A stretch of 11,770 nucleotides of DNA from Marine group II euryarchaeote REDSEA-S43_B8 (GCA_001629235.1 LUSA01000001.1:1-11770); one strand, 5' to 3'; positions 1 through 6,910 are shown, numbered from the stretch's first letter. The notes: generated by a model not told the origin, from the letters alone. Program-made: numbers and translations.

Positions 1-2354
1 GGGGATACCGGTGCCATGAGTCTGCAAACCACCAGTAGAACCTCATGCAAGGTGTGCTGGCACGCTCTCTTGTCGTTGCTATCTGCCTCATCCCATAGCC
101 TCCTTCTTGATCTACGGACGTACCAATTTGAGAGATCGTTGACAACGAAGTCCTCCAACCCCCTTCCTGCCTTGTGGAAGTCCCATGAGGCGAAGTTCGA
201 GTGATAGTCATCGGCCATCTCGGTGACCTTGGATAGTATCCAACGATCCAATGGACTCCTTTCACCAACTGGAACGAAGCCAGAGTCTTCATCAGGATCG
301 AAACCATCCAGGGCCGCATAATCGGCATGGAACCTGTAGACGTTCCAGAGGGTGAGGAACATCTTTGCGTACGACTCCCGAACTCCATTGGGATCAAAAT
401 TGGTAGGGGACCATGGTGCGCTTTGTGTGGTCATGTACCACCTGATGGAATCGGCTCCCTCCTTGTTGAAGTGGTCCCAGGGGTTCACAACGTTTCCTCT
501 TGATTTGCTCATCTTCTTTCCGTCCTTGTCCAGTATATGCCCCAAGGATAGGCATCTTCGGAAGCAAGGCTCATCGAACACTGTGGTTGCAACCGCAAGT
601 AACGAGTAGAACCAGCCTCTAGTCTGGTCTACGGCCTCGCAGATGTAGTCTACTGGGAACGATCCTTCGAACAATTCTTCGTTCTCGAATGGATAGTGCC
701 ACTGTGCGAACGAAGCACACCCCGAATCGAACCAGCAATCCATGACATAGGGCTCCCTGACCATCTCGCCTGAGCATTCTTTGTTCGTACACACCAATTT
801 CACGTCGTCGACATATGGCCGGTGTAGTTCCTGTGGAGCAGGGGAGTCTTCGGTACTCATCGAATTCATCTCCTCGATGCTTCCGACGCAGTGCTCGGCC
901 CCGCAATCGGGGCAGATCCATACTGGAATGGGAGTCCCCCAGTACCTCTCCCTACTGATGGCCCAGTCCTTGATGTTGGATAGCCACTCGCCCATCCTCT
1001 TTGTCCCAGTCCACTCAGGGGCCCATTCGACGCTAGAGTTGTGAGAAAGAATCTGGTCCCTGACAGCCGTCATCCTGACGAACCAGCTGTCCATTGCATA
1101 GTATAGAAGAGGGTGGTCTGTCCTCCAGCAATGGGGATAGTCGTGAGTGTAATCATGCTCCCTGTACAAAAGTCCCCGGTCATCCAGTAGGCTGATGATC
1201 TCGTCATCGCAGTCCTTCACGTATCGTCCATCTAGATTCTCATGGACTCCAGAAACGAAAGACCCGTCCATACCAACTGTGTGCTGTGCCGGGAAACCGA
1301 CCTCCATCCCTAACCTGTAGTCATCCTCACCGTACATCACAGCAGTATGTACCACCCCTGTTCCATCGGTGGTGGTAACGAAGTCCGCCGAGACTATCGT
1401 CCAAGCTGACTCGGATGATCCCCTGTCAATTGCACCTGGGAATAGGGGCGTGTATGACTTTCCAACAAGAGTCGAGCCCGGGAATTCCTCTATCACGTCG
1501 GCATGATTTCTCATTACGTTCCCAATAAGGTCCTTGGCCAATATCAGTTCCTCGCCAACTTCGCCCCCTCCGCGTCCTTCCCATGACTCGGAGGCCGGCT
1601 CAGTGATTCTCACTCTGCAGTATGTCACATCTGGTCCAACGGCCAATCCGACGTTTCCAGGGAGAGTCCACGGAGTGGTAGTCCATGCAAGAACTGAAGC
1701 ATCGTCATCTTCTAGTCTGAACTTAACGAACACTGCGGGTTCCGTGACTTCCTTGTATCCCTGTGAGACCTCGTGAGTTGAGTAACTCGTTCCAGTCTGA
1801 GGGCAATAAGGAAGCACCTTGTGTCCACGGAACAATAGTCCCTTCTGGAACATCTGCTTAAGTGACCACCATGCCGATTCTATGTATTCATCATGCAGAG
1901 TGACGTATGGGTCCTCCATGTCTACCCAGAAGCCCATCCTCTCGGTCATCTCCCTCCATGCCTCTTCGTAGGTCCAAACGCTCTCCTTGCATTTCTTGTT
2001 GAATTCCTCCATACCAAACTCCTCAATGGCCTCATTCGACATCAGATCTAGCTGCTTCTGAACCTCTATCTCTACAGGGAGCCCGTGCGTATCCCATCCG
2101 CCCTTTCTCTCCACCAAGTGCCCCTCCATAGATTTCCATCTACATACCATGTCCTTGAATAGCCTGGATAGGACGTGATGAATTCCTGGTCTGCCATTGG
2201 CGGTTGGTGGTCCTTCCAGGAATGTGAATGGCGAGTCCTTTTCCCTCCTACATTCTATTGATTCGGAGAATGTTGACTCCTTCTCCCAGATCTCCATGAG
2301 AGAACTCTCCAGTGAAACTGGATCGAGTTCTCCGGGGGATGAGGGGACTGTCAT
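1..2354 (-). CDS. ileS: Isoleucine--tRNA ligase (partial, C-terminus beyond left edge)
   Basis: Cytoplasmic class I aminoacyl-tRNA synthetase that charges tRNA-Ile. The minus-strand frame is open from the ATG at 2354 to the window edge, giving about 784 residues. Visible in order are: the HIGH-type signature in GPPTANGRPGIHH (residues 48-60); GWDTHGLPVE shortly after; the CP1 editing-domain motif GTGVVH followed by YGEDDY (331 onward); the WAISRERYWGTPIP catalytic segment; a zinc-type cysteine set CPDCG (481-485) and CTNKEC (522-527); KMSKS (614-618); and the anticodon-domain motif NWYVRRSRRRLW close to the edge. The order and spacing match archaeal/eukaryotic-type IleRS rather than ValRS or LeuRS. 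Family members are usually about 1,000-1,060 residues (recalled), so roughly a quarter is missing. The editing motif has AV where AP is usual. The start is chosen because the family's N-terminal helix begins about 40 residues before GPPTANG and no better ATG lies upstream in frame. No breaks are seen within the gene. Confidence 0.96.
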   Translation of the reverse strand, partial: MTVPSSPGELDPVSLESSLMEIWEKESTFSESIECRREKDSPFTFLEGPPTANGRPGIHHVLSRLFKDMVCRWKSMEGHLVERKGGWDTHGLPVEIEVQKQLDLMSNEAIEEFGMEEFNKKCKESVWTYEEAWREMTERMGFWVDMEDPYVTLHDEYIESAWWSLKQMFQKGLLFRGHKVLPYCPQTGTSYSTHEVSQGYKEVTEPAVFVKFRLEDDDASVLAWTTTPWTLPGNVGLAVGPDVTYCRVRITEPASESWEGRGGGEVGEELILAKDLIGNVMRNHADVIEEFPGSTLVGKSYTPLFPGAIDRGSSESAWTIVSADFVTTTDGTGVVHTAVMYGEDDYRLGMEVGFPAQHTVGMDGSFVSGVHENLDGRYVKDCDDEIISLLDDRGLLYREHDYTHDYPHCWRTDHPLLYYAMDSWFVRMTAVRDQILSHNSSVEWAPEWTGTKRMGEWLSNIKDWAISRERYWGTPIPVWICPDCGAEHCVGSIEEMNSMSTEDSPAPQELHRPYVDDVKLVCTNKECSGEMVREPYVMDCWFDSGCASFAQWHYPFENEELFEGSFPVDYICEAVDQTRGWFYSLLAVATTVFDEPCFRRCLSLGHILDKDGKKMSKSRGNVVNPWDHFNKEGADSIRWYMTTQSAPWSPTNFDPNGVRESYAKMFLTLWNVYRFHADYAALDGFDPDEDSGFVPVGERSPLDRWILSKVTEMADDYHSNFASWDFHKAGRGLEDFVVNDLSNWYVRRSRRRLWDEADSNDKRACQHTLHEVLLVVCRLMAPVS

Positions 2355-2418
2355 CGGCCATTCGGACCTGTGAGTTCGTCTTGAACTTGAGGGGGAGCTA
2401 GTCGGAGAGGAAAGGTCG

Positions 2419-2424
2419 TTAATT
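2419..2424 (+). promoter_or_regulatory. Putative TATA box for the HMA-DUF4396/nadE cluster
   Basis: TTAATT lies in the 80-100 base gap between divergent ileS and the HMA gene. An archaeal TATA box here would place transcription start near 2446-2448. That is downstream of the ATG at 2437 but about 14 bases before the ATG at 2461, which favours the second start. The motif is short, so this is weak evidence. No convincing box for ileS was found on the other strand. Confidence 0.3.
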
Positions 2425-2460
2425 GCAAGACTTCAAATGCCCAATGCGCTGGTAATTATC

Positions 2461-3102
2461 ATGGCAGAGACTGTTCGACTAGATGTCGGAGGGATGACCT
2501 GCGATGGCTGCTCAAACAGGGTTAAGGAATCTCTAGAGGCGTTATCCGGAGTGGTCTCGGCGGACGTTAGTCACGAGGACGGAGTTGCTGAAATTAGTCA
2601 CTCGGGAGTTTCCAGAGACGATCTAAGTACCGCTGTGAGATCGGTGGGATATACCGTTGATGGTCAAGGAGAAGACTTCCACTGGAGGGATTCGGCTGTC
2701 TGGTGGCAGTCTGCTAACAACACGAAGTGGTGCCTAATCGGATGTAGTATCGGTGACTTCGGAACAATAGCGGCTTTCCAGTTCATATTCACAGATTCTG
2801 GGTGGAGTGCGATGATGATTATGGCACTGGCGATGTTCAACGGGATAATGACTTCAATAGCTCTAGAGACCTTCATCCTTCTAAGCCAGATGCCTCTATA
2901 CGAGGCATTTAGGGTGGCAATTGGAATGTCGCTTATTTCGATGATATCAATGGAGGCAGCGATGAATGTGACTGATTTCGTGCTCACGGGAGGTGCTAAG
3001 TTGACATGGTGGGTGATTTTACCCATGCTCATCGCGGGTTTTCTCACACCTTGGCCTTACAATTACTGGAGACTGAAGAAATTCGGAGTTGCCTGTCACT
3101 GA
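2461..3102 (+). CDS. HMA heavy-metal-binding domain fused to DUF4396-like membrane domain
   Basis: Predicted membrane protein of 213 residues (221 if the ATG at 2437 is used). Residues 1-67 form a heavy-metal-associated ferredoxin-like domain. It carries GMTCDGC (11-17), the two-cysteine site that binds Cu(I) or similar soft metals in CopZ/Atx1 proteins and P-type ATPase N-termini. It also has the typical GYTV ending. Residues about 90-213 contain three or four hydrophobic helices. They hold CLIGCSIGDFG (91-101), MEAAMN (164-169) and the closing segment with PWPYNYWRLKKFG, which together resemble the DUF4396 family. There is no ATPase core, so this is not a copper pump. The start at 2461 is preferred because HMA domains begin a few residues before the first strand. 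The gene ends 9 bases before nadE and probably shares its transcript. A role in metal handling at the membrane is inference; the transported or bound ion is unknown. The C-terminus ends in Cys-His, a possible extra ligand. Confidence 0.82.
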   Translation: MAETVRLDVGGMTCDGCSNRVKESLEALSGVVSADVSHEDGVAEISHSGVSRDDLSTAVRSVGYTVDGQGEDFHWRDSAVWWQSANNTKWCLIGCSIGDFGTIAAFQFIFTDSGWSAMMIMALAMFNGIMTSIALETFILLSQMPLYEAFRVAIGMSLISMISMEAAMNVTDFVLTGGAKLTWWVILPMLIAGFLTPWPYNYWRLKKFGVACH

Positions 3103-3111
3103 GGTTTCAGC

Positions 3112-3888
3112 ATGGTGGACTGGGGTAAAGTTGCCAATGACATTTCAGATTGGATATCCGACTACGCCCATAGAAATGGTTTGGAAACGCTAGTTGTGGG
3201 AGTTTCTGGGGGGATAGATTCCGCAGTCACATCTACACTCTCTGCAATGACGGGAATAAGGACAATAGTGGTCAATATGCCCATCCACCAGGATGAGGGC
3301 CAGTATGATCTCGCAAACCTCCATATTCAGTGGTTAGTGTCAAAATGGGGAAATGTGGAAAGATCGAAAATAGATCTATCGAACACTTATGACGAATTGT
3401 GTTCTGATTTGGATAGTCAAAAAGTGACCGAATTATCCCTGGCTAACTCTAGAGCAAGGCTGCGAATGACCGCTCTGTTTGCTGTTGCGGGTTCCAATAA
3501 TGGGATAGTAGTAGGGACTGGAAACAAGGTAGAAGACTTCGGAATCGGCTTCTATACTAAATATGGAGATGGAGGAGTAGATATCTCACCAATTGCTGAT
3601 TTGTACAAATCTGATGTTTACGCGATGGGAGAAGAACTGGGAGTAATCGGGGAGGTTCTGGAAGCTGCTCCTACAGACGGCCTGTGGAACGACGGGAGGA
3701 CTGACGAAGACCAGATAGGGGCAACTTACGAGGAGATTGAGTGGGCAATGAAAGAGTCTACCGAACCGAAAAGAGTGGATCTATCTGAACGCCAAAGGAA
3801 GGTGTTGGATATCTACCAGAGGCTGAATAAATCAAATTCGCACAAAATGGATCCGATTCCGGTTTTCAAATTATATCCGGACGAATGA
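3112..3888 (+). CDS. nadE: NH3-dependent NAD(+) synthetase
   Basis: Converts deamido-NAD+ (nicotinate adenine dinucleotide) to NAD+ using ATP and ammonia, the last step of NAD synthesis. The 258-residue length fits the single-domain, ammonia-using form. It has no N-terminal glutaminase or nitrilase domain. Diagnostic motifs are the ATP-pyrophosphatase loop SGGIDS (32-37), NSRARLRM (112-119), GTGNKVED (135-142), and the substrate/metal region KYGDGGVDISPIADLYKSDV (150-169) followed by PTDGLW. The ATG at 3112 follows the upstream stop by 9 bases, and a membrane mini-gene starts 9 bases after its stop, so all three plus-strand genes look cotranscribed. As it lacks a glutaminase domain, it must take free ammonia or ammonia from a separate glutaminase. 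Nothing in the sequence looks damaged. Confidence 0.95.
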   Translation: MVDWGKVANDISDWISDYAHRNGLETLVVGVSGGIDSAVTSTLSAMTGIRTIVVNMPIHQDEGQYDLANLHIQWLVSKWGNVERSKIDLSNTYDELCSDLDSQKVTELSLANSRARLRMTALFAVAGSNNGIVVGTGNKVEDFGIGFYTKYGDGGVDISPIADLYKSDVYAMGEELGVIGEVLEAAPTDGLWNDGRTDEDQIGATYEEIEWAMKESTEPKRVDLSERQRKVLDIYQRLNKSNSHKMDPIPVFKLYPDE

Positions 3889-3897
3889 GGCTAGGTT

Positions 3898-4053
3898 ATG
3901 GAGGAAGAAGAGTTTTCTCCGGTCTACGTGAGAAAGGCTCGAAAGCCCTACAGCGGCATGGTTCTAGATTCGATATTCGGACTTCTCATCAGGTCAGTAG
4001 GGGCAATTGTGATAGTGGGAATACTTCTGATGCTCGTTCCTCTGCTGCTATGA
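3898..4053 (+). CDS. Small single-pass membrane protein, 51 residues
   Basis: A short open frame beginning MEEEEFSPVYVRKARKPYSG. Residues 1-19 are charged, first acidic (EEEE) and then basic (RKARK). From about residue 27 to the end (51) it is almost entirely hydrophobic, ending in LVPLLL. This would make a tail-anchored or single-span protein. It starts 9 bases after the nadE stop and ends one base short of the convergent gene's stop at 4055. That perfect fit between two neighbours is the main reason to think it is real. The competing longer frame at 3885-4322 overlaps it and runs antisense through the next gene. No family is recognised. It could be the last cistron of the HMA-DUF4396/nadE operon. 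Confidence 0.6.
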   Translation: MEEEEFSPVYVRKARKPYSGMVLDSIFGLLIRSVGAIVIVGILLMLVPLLL

Positions 4054-4054
4054 G

Positions 4055-4808
4055 TCATTTCCCTCTTTTGTCTTCCACCTTTTTCTTGTATGCAGCATCT
4101 GAGTCTTCGGACTTCCACCCCTCCAGATACAATCCACCTGTCTTGTGGACGCCACCGATTACATTTCCCTTCCTGGGCTTCCTAAAGAGATCCTTCCTCT
4201 CAGAATGTCTGCTGAATGCCTTGGGCATGCCATCATCTCCTCTCTCCTGGCCAGAAAGGGAGTATGCCCGCCATTCGGCGGTTGGCCCGCTTCTCTTCTT
4301 TTTTACTGGTTCTTCCGACTGATCCGGCAGGGCTATTGCGAGCATTAACGCGAGTGAAAACAACAGTGAATCGGCTTGACTCCATCGAGTAGTTGCCGTC
4401 ACTACAGCTAGGGGAGGAAGAGTTGTTTGGATCGAAGCAAAACTGGCCTATGTATATCATATCGGTGACATCTTCCCTTTGAGTGGAAACTTCACAAGCT
4501 GGGTAATGGAAGTCCTCTCCCGATTCATTCAGAAGTGAAATCTCGACTGAAAAGCAATCGTCCCAAAGACCATCTCCATCCGAGTCATTGTATGTCCCAT
4601 AGGTGTAAACAGCCCATCCATTGTTGGACTCGGAGTCGGTTTGCTCGAACAATAGGGTTGTCTCCGTTCCAGAGAAGAAGAACTGTACCTCCGGATTATC
4701 ATCAGTCGAGTCGAGAAGAGGGATTGGGGTTCCAGTACCGAAGAAGAGAATTCCAATGAACAGTAGAGATCCTGAGATTGCGAAGGTTGCATTTGTTGCT
4801 GGATGCAT
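4055..4808 (-). pseudogene. Secreted/membrane Cys-rich protein, interrupted by an apparent +1 frameshift
   Basis: Two overlapping minus-strand frames look like one gene. The first frame starts at the ATG at 4808. It gives an N-terminal signal-anchor helix (about residues 8-24, ending LFFGTG) and then an outer domain with four cysteines (C85, C105, C124, C135). That domain also has a calcium-loop-like YNDSDGDGLWDD (73-84). After about residue 145 the frame turns into implausible sequence. The other frame, one base further on, carries on with a hydrophobic helix, SLLFSLALMLAIALP, and a basic tail (KKKRSGPTAEW, then FRKPRKGNVIGG, ending KKKVEDKRGK) to the stop at 4055. Joined, they give about 250 residues: helix, outer domain, helix, cytoplasmic tail. 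The shift lies near 4355-4405 and equals one extra base; a TTTT run (AAAA at 4357-4360 on the plus strand) is a candidate spot. Sequencing error, true decay and programmed shifting cannot be separated here. A separate overlapping gene starting at the GTG at 4402 is possible but less likely. No family is recognised. Confidence 0.6.
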
Positions 4809-4840
4809 GGTGATTACCAGTCTCCGGAGTACTTAGGCAC

Positions 4841-5230
4841 TCAAGTCAGTTGTGTCGCAAGGAGGAAGGATAGTAGCCAAATTCTAGCCATCCTCTTCCG
4901 TCTCCTCGGGGCTTTTCGAGAAAAGGATACTTTGAACAAACACAGGAATGAGGCGATTCCGAATCCTCCCGTCACCAGAAATGCTGATTCTCCTAGTGCC
5001 CACGAGGAATTCTCCAAAGATCCTGGGCCAGTAGATTTTCCTGCGTGCATCATTGCCAATGTTACCAGGCTTGTCAACTGCCCAACAATCAGCATTGATG
5101 CAGAAGCGTCTGCGAATGGCTCGGCCCATTTACTCGTTCTTGGCCTAATTCCTGATTTGGTCCCTGATCTCTGCTCCTTGTATGATGATTCATCGCGATT
5201 TGACCACCTAGATCGGGGCGATATTCCCAT
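4841..5230 (-). CDS. Hypothetical three-helix membrane protein, 129 residues
   Basis: After a polar, basic N-terminus of about 35 residues there are three hydrophobic stretches: about 41-61 (ASASMLIVGQLTSLVTLAMM), 80-100 (ESAFLVTGGFGIASFLCLF) and a shorter one at the C-terminus (IWLLSFLLATQL). An arginine/lysine-rich patch, RKAPRRRKR, sits between the second and third, so that loop is probably cytoplasmic. No family is recognised. The start at 5230 is supported by a TATA-like AATATATT centred about 22 bases upstream, the spacing expected for a leaderless archaeal transcript. The gene lies 32 bases upstream of the frameshifted surface-protein gene on the same strand and is probably cotranscribed with it. 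Confidence 0.68.
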   Translation of the reverse strand: MGISPRSRWSNRDESSYKEQRSGTKSGIRPRTSKWAEPFADASASMLIVGQLTSLVTLAMMHAGKSTGPGSLENSSWALGESAFLVTGGFGIASFLCLFKVSFSRKAPRRRKRMARIWLLSFLLATQLT

Positions 5231-5248
5231 AAATGCCCATAATAGTGC

Positions 5249-5256
5249 AATATATT
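5249..5256 (-). promoter_or_regulatory. TATA box for the minus-strand membrane gene
   Basis: AATATATT, itself palindromic, is centred about 22-23 bases upstream of the ATG at 5230. This matches leaderless transcription in archaea. It lies in the 78-base gap between two divergent membrane-protein genes. Confidence 0.5.
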
Positions 5257-5266
5257 GGCTTGTTGA

Positions 5267-5280
5267 TTAATCATAACATA
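5267..5280 (+). promoter_or_regulatory. Putative AT-rich promoter for the plus-strand membrane gene
   Basis: TTAATCATAACATA lies about 30-40 bases before the GTG at 5309. It is the only AT-rich block at a usable distance on this strand. Transcription from it would give a very short leader. The evidence is base composition and spacing only. Confidence 0.3.
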
Positions 5281-5308
5281 CTCAAACCACCTCTCATCGG
5301 CTCTTAAC

Positions 5309-5641
5309 GTGGAATATCTGGAGTTAGTCGGGACTGCATCTCTGAGTCTTTGTGGGCTTGCCACTTTCCTCTGGATGGCCATAGGATCTCTGTCGAAGAC
5401 AACTAGAAGCGAGATATTAGCTCAGAGGCTGATCTCTGTGATTTGCCTATCTTCGGCTGTACTTCTTTTCGCATTGCACTATTCTGGAGGAGAGATATGG
5501 GGATCAAAGAACATTGCAAGGCCATTTGCAGTGATTGCGGTAACGATGGCAGTTGCATCGGTCATGAACATAAAGGGAAAAGATGTCCAAGGGGAGGCGA
5601 ATCCTCACAATATCATGAAGAAAAAAAGGGACGAAGATTAG
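5309..5641 (+). CDS. Hypothetical three-helix membrane protein, 110 residues
   Basis: It starts with GTG. There are three hydrophobic segments: about residues 7-27 (GTASLSLCGLATFLWMAIGS), 42-58 (VICLSSAVLLFALHYSG) and 70-87 (ARPFAVIAVTMAVASVM). A hydrophilic tail rich in lysine and aspartate follows, ending KKKRDED. No family is recognised. It is similar in size and layout to the divergent membrane protein at 4841-5230, but I see no clear sequence match between them. Its TAG stop ends at 5641, and the stop of the convergent Fe-S gene begins at 5642, so the two genes touch with no spacer. The reading frame is supported by clean alternation of hydrophobic and charged stretches and by its fit between neighbours. 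Confidence 0.7.
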   Translation: MEYLELVGTASLSLCGLATFLWMAIGSLSKTTRSEILAQRLISVICLSSAVLLFALHYSGGEIWGSKNIARPFAVIAVTMAVASVMNIKGKDVQGEANPHNIMKKKRDED

Positions 5642-5917
5642 TCACTCTGAATTTAGTTTGTCGTTAATGAAAGAACGCATGTAGTCTGGTAGTTCTCCAT
5701 TAACGAAAACTACATCCTGAACCTGATCTAGTTTCATCAGAGAGTAGAAAATCTGCATGGCGGTCATCGGAGTGGCACTGCAACCGGTACATCCACCCTC
5801 CAATGAGATCATTATTACCCCATCAGTGGTATCTACGACGTTTACCACTCCATCATGGGCGTCTAGAACGGCCTGGACGGGTCCGACGGAGTCAAGGATG
5901 AGTTGTTTGTCGACCAT
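5642..5917 (-). CDS. Stand-alone NifU C-terminal (Nfu)-type Fe-S protein
   Basis: The protein is 91 residues and is built entirely of one Nfu-like domain. It has the helix VQAVLDAHDGVVNVV (14-28), a strand VIMISLEG, and the metal motif GGCTGCSATPMTAM (41-54), whose CxxC cysteines C43 and C46 match those that hold a bridging [4Fe-4S] cluster in NifU/NfuA proteins. A QDVVFVNG strand follows. The family acts as an Fe-S carrier or scaffold that hands clusters to target enzymes in the cytoplasm. The usual N-terminal IscU-like or A-type domain is absent, as is common for short archaeal versions. The start is the ATG at 5917. No suf or isc genes lie beside it; it is divergent from the amidotransferase gene and touches the convergent membrane gene. 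The specific clients are unknown. Confidence 0.85.
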   Translation of the reverse strand: MVDKQLILDSVGPVQAVLDAHDGVVNVVDTTDGVIMISLEGGCTGCSATPMTAMQIFYSLMKLDQVQDVVFVNGELPDYMRSFINDKLNSE

Positions 5918-5925
5918 GTTGTTGT

Positions 5926-5937
5926 CCCCTTGAGGGG
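5926..5937. repeat. Short inverted repeat between divergent nfu-like and amidotransferase genes
   Basis: CCCCT-TG-AGGGG is a 5-base perfect inverted repeat with a 2-base centre, followed on the plus strand by a G-rich run. It sits 9 bases upstream of the nfu-like ATG and about 37 bases upstream of the amidotransferase GTG. It could be an operator serving both genes, but it is short and its function is unproven. Confidence 0.3.
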
Positions 5938-5973
5938 CGGGGGTCTTTCAAAGAATTGCCTCCTCGGAGTGTC

Positions 5974-6879
5974 GTGAGCAGAGTTACGCGAGTTATACTA
6001 ATCGACCTCCTGGTCGAAAGATCGGAGTTTGGTCATGGCGGTAATCAAGAGGTGATTCAGCCTATTGCGGAGAGGAGTGCGGCGGAAGTCCTCCTAGTGA
6101 CTCCGCAAATGCAGTCCGAGGAAGCTGGTTTACGCGCTCAAGAGCAATGGCTAGTCGGGATCTCAGAGAATGACGTACCTAATTGGGACTATGAGTATCC
6201 ATTCTGGGAAGAGTGTAGGATGGAGATGCATGGGAATGAGGTGGTCTTCAGGAGGATAGCAATGCCATTGCATGGAGACGATGAAATGACTCGAGATTGG
6301 GTTCGGTCCATTGGGCCAGATGCAGTAGTCTGCAGCGGCTCCAGAAGAAACGTGACAATGTGGGAAGAGTGGATGAGTGGCGGGGGGTCTCTGATGAGGT
6401 GCTCATCGAGAATGGGCATTCCCACGCTCGGAATCTGCTTCGGCCACCAACTTCTATGCCACGCCCTTGGAGCTAGCGTAGAAAGAGCAGAGTCAATGTC
6501 CAGCGGAGTCTGGGAGCTTACACTCAATTCGCGTGGCTCCTCTGACGAATTGTTTGCTAGTAGAGGAAGCGGTGAAGGAGGAGCCCCCGTAGCGTTATAC
6601 TCCCACCAGGATCATGTTACGACCGTTCCAGAGAGTTGCTTGCTACTTGGCTCGGCTGAACATAACAGAGTTACCGCAGTTCGGGTAATGGGCGATAATG
6701 GCAGAGAGCTTCCTGCATGGGGGGTTCAATTCCACCCCGAAGCAGCCAAAGCGAGGGTGGAAAGAGCCTTCGATTGGGGCCATATTTCTGAGGAAGAAAT
6801 GGTTGCATTCCAACGTGAACACGACGGAGCTGGGGTTCTGAATTCGTTTGCCTCGGTTGTTCATGCAAATATTGACTAA
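5974..6879 (+). CDS. Class I glutamine amidotransferase domain protein
   Basis: Predicted cytoplasmic enzyme that hydrolyses glutamine and passes on ammonia. It has the class I triad: the nucleophile Cys155 in GICFGHQLL, and His254 and Glu256 in WGVQFHPEA. Other GuaA-like marks are SGS near 121-123 and SHQDH (210-214). The overall pattern is closest to GMP-synthase-type glutaminase domains. However, the N-terminal 100 residues are longer and more divergent than in GuaA small subunits, and no synthetase domain follows, so the acceptor substrate is unknown. Total length is 301 residues from the GTG at 5974. This start is preferred over the TTG at 5956 because GGAG lies just upstream and the first strand (VTRVILIDLL) follows at once. 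The gene is divergent from the nfu-like gene and ends 77 bases before hppA. GMP synthase small subunit, another orphan amidotransferase, or a glutamyl-peptide hydrolase remain options. Confidence 0.85.
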   Translation: MSRVTRVILIDLLVERSEFGHGGNQEVIQPIAERSAAEVLLVTPQMQSEEAGLRAQEQWLVGISENDVPNWDYEYPFWEECRMEMHGNEVVFRRIAMPLHGDDEMTRDWVRSIGPDAVVCSGSRRNVTMWEEWMSGGGSLMRCSSRMGIPTLGICFGHQLLCHALGASVERAESMSSGVWELTLNSRGSSDELFASRGSGEGGAPVALYSHQDHVTTVPESCLLLGSAEHNRVTAVRVMGDNGRELPAWGVQFHPEAAKARVERAFDWGHISEEEMVAFQREHDGAGVLNSFASVVHANID

Positions 6880-6910
6880 ACAGCAGAGGCAGTTTTACGA
6901 TTGGATTTGG

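Noticed and set aside
16..1776. Several plus-strand frames of 80-87 residues, and a minus frame at 619-921
   Set aside because: All lie opposite or out of frame with ileS, whose own frame has intact motifs throughout this range.
2355..2460. Possible leader RNA, T-box or riboswitch between ileS and the HMA gene
   Set aside because: The gap is about 100 bases with no clear stem series or tRNA-binding element, and T-box control is a bacterial feature.
3885..4322. 145-residue plus-strand frame overlapping the nadE stop
   Set aside because: It overlaps the better-fitting 51-residue membrane gene in another frame and then runs antisense through the frameshifted surface-protein gene. Its product is low-complexity Ser/Pro/Phe-rich with no sensible domain.
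5089..5382. 97-residue minus-strand frame across the divergent promoter
   Set aside because: It overlaps the membrane gene at 4841-5230 in another frame and runs through both predicted promoters; the product has no membrane or domain pattern.
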